From: Roseateles sp.
GTDB lineage: Bacteria; Pseudomonadota; Gammaproteobacteria; Burkholderiales; Burkholderiaceae_C
Direction: 5' to 3'
Length of the DNA stretch: 44,943 nucleotides
Assembly (NCBI RefSeq): GCF_019237615.1
Contig: NZ_JAFAGT010000075.1
Span: forward strand, 1-44,943
Numbering within the stretch: position 1 is the first letter of the stretch; each line of letters begins with the position of its first letter. The notes under the pieces are model-generated. The model searched no databases, was not told the origin of the DNA, and saw only the letters and a program-made list of their open reading frames with translations. The translations under genes and the position numbers were made by a program. This document shows positions 44,852 to 44,943 of this stretch, in pieces.

Positions 44852-44943
44852 CCCGGCGCCGTCGCGATGACGAGCTGAGGTCGCCGCACGCGGCGCCGGG
44901 CTGACCCGGCAGGACGTTACTTTGCGCCCCCTCTGAAGCCGAG

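Overview
The window is GC-rich DNA from a betaproteobacterium, most likely a Burkholderiales member close to the Roseateles/Rubrivivax group. The reasons are the strong G/C bias at third codon positions, PEP-CTERM exported proteins, a TctAB transporter, a LolCD system, a PuuD urate hydroxylase with a haem domain, and rRNA-type promoters of the Burkholderiales style. Most of it is ordinary, densely packed chromosome with many ATGA-type start/stop overlaps. Accessory DNA is concentrated in three places: about 28.3-31.6 kb, 38.0-38.4 kb and 43.1 kb to the right end.

Left part (1-9.1 kb). Two tandem promoters at the left edge point out of the window and look like an rRNA operon promoter region. 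A six-gene minus-strand run follows: DNA-deoxyinosine glycosylase, exported amidohydrolase, spermidine-synthase-like protein, orphan GspE/PilB-type ATPase, TctB, TctA. Divergent from it are a small MscS channel, a MOSC protein and a small exported protein.

9.1-19.2 kb. A minus-strand cluster reads lolC-lolD-purU-(Tdi1-like protein)-tatD. Then come a secreted histidine phosphatase, a GYD-domain protein, an HDOD protein, and a purine/glyoxylate catabolic group: type-2 glycerate kinase, urate hydroxylase puuD, an unknown small gene, and allantoinase puuE. Urate is oxidised by PuuD, allantoin is opened by PuuE, and carbon released as glyoxylate can re-enter metabolism as glycerate.

19.2-28.3 kb. 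A DUF2946-TonB receptor-YcnI operon looks like a copper (or other metal) handling module. A cytochrome c/delta-60-repeat lipoprotein pair lies divergent from a hemerythrin-domain gene, and a perfect 17-bp inverted repeat sits between them. A methyltransferase and a PEP-CTERM protein follow.

28.3-34.4 kb. A truncated IS1182 transposase is cut by a complete IS630-family element whose right edge supplies the stop codon of a histidine phosphatase. A small gene broken at a six-C run follows, then an acetyltransferase, a carboxylesterase, a SPOR-like membrane protein and a second acetyltransferase.

34.4-43.1 kb. An S9 prolyl-oligopeptidase, argJ, two tandem PEP-CTERM genes, secA and a DciA-like (DUF721) gene. 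Between the PEP-CTERM pair and argJ lies a 336-nt sequence that I read as a group IIC intron without a reverse-transcriptase gene. It sits directly behind an intrinsic terminator, the known target of this intron class.

Right end (43.1-44.9 kb). A small accessory island holds an IS1595-type transposase remnant, a RES toxin gene broken by a one-base frameshift beside its intact antitoxin-like partner, a 9-bp tandem repeat upstream of the pair, and repeats resembling the end of an IS21-family element.
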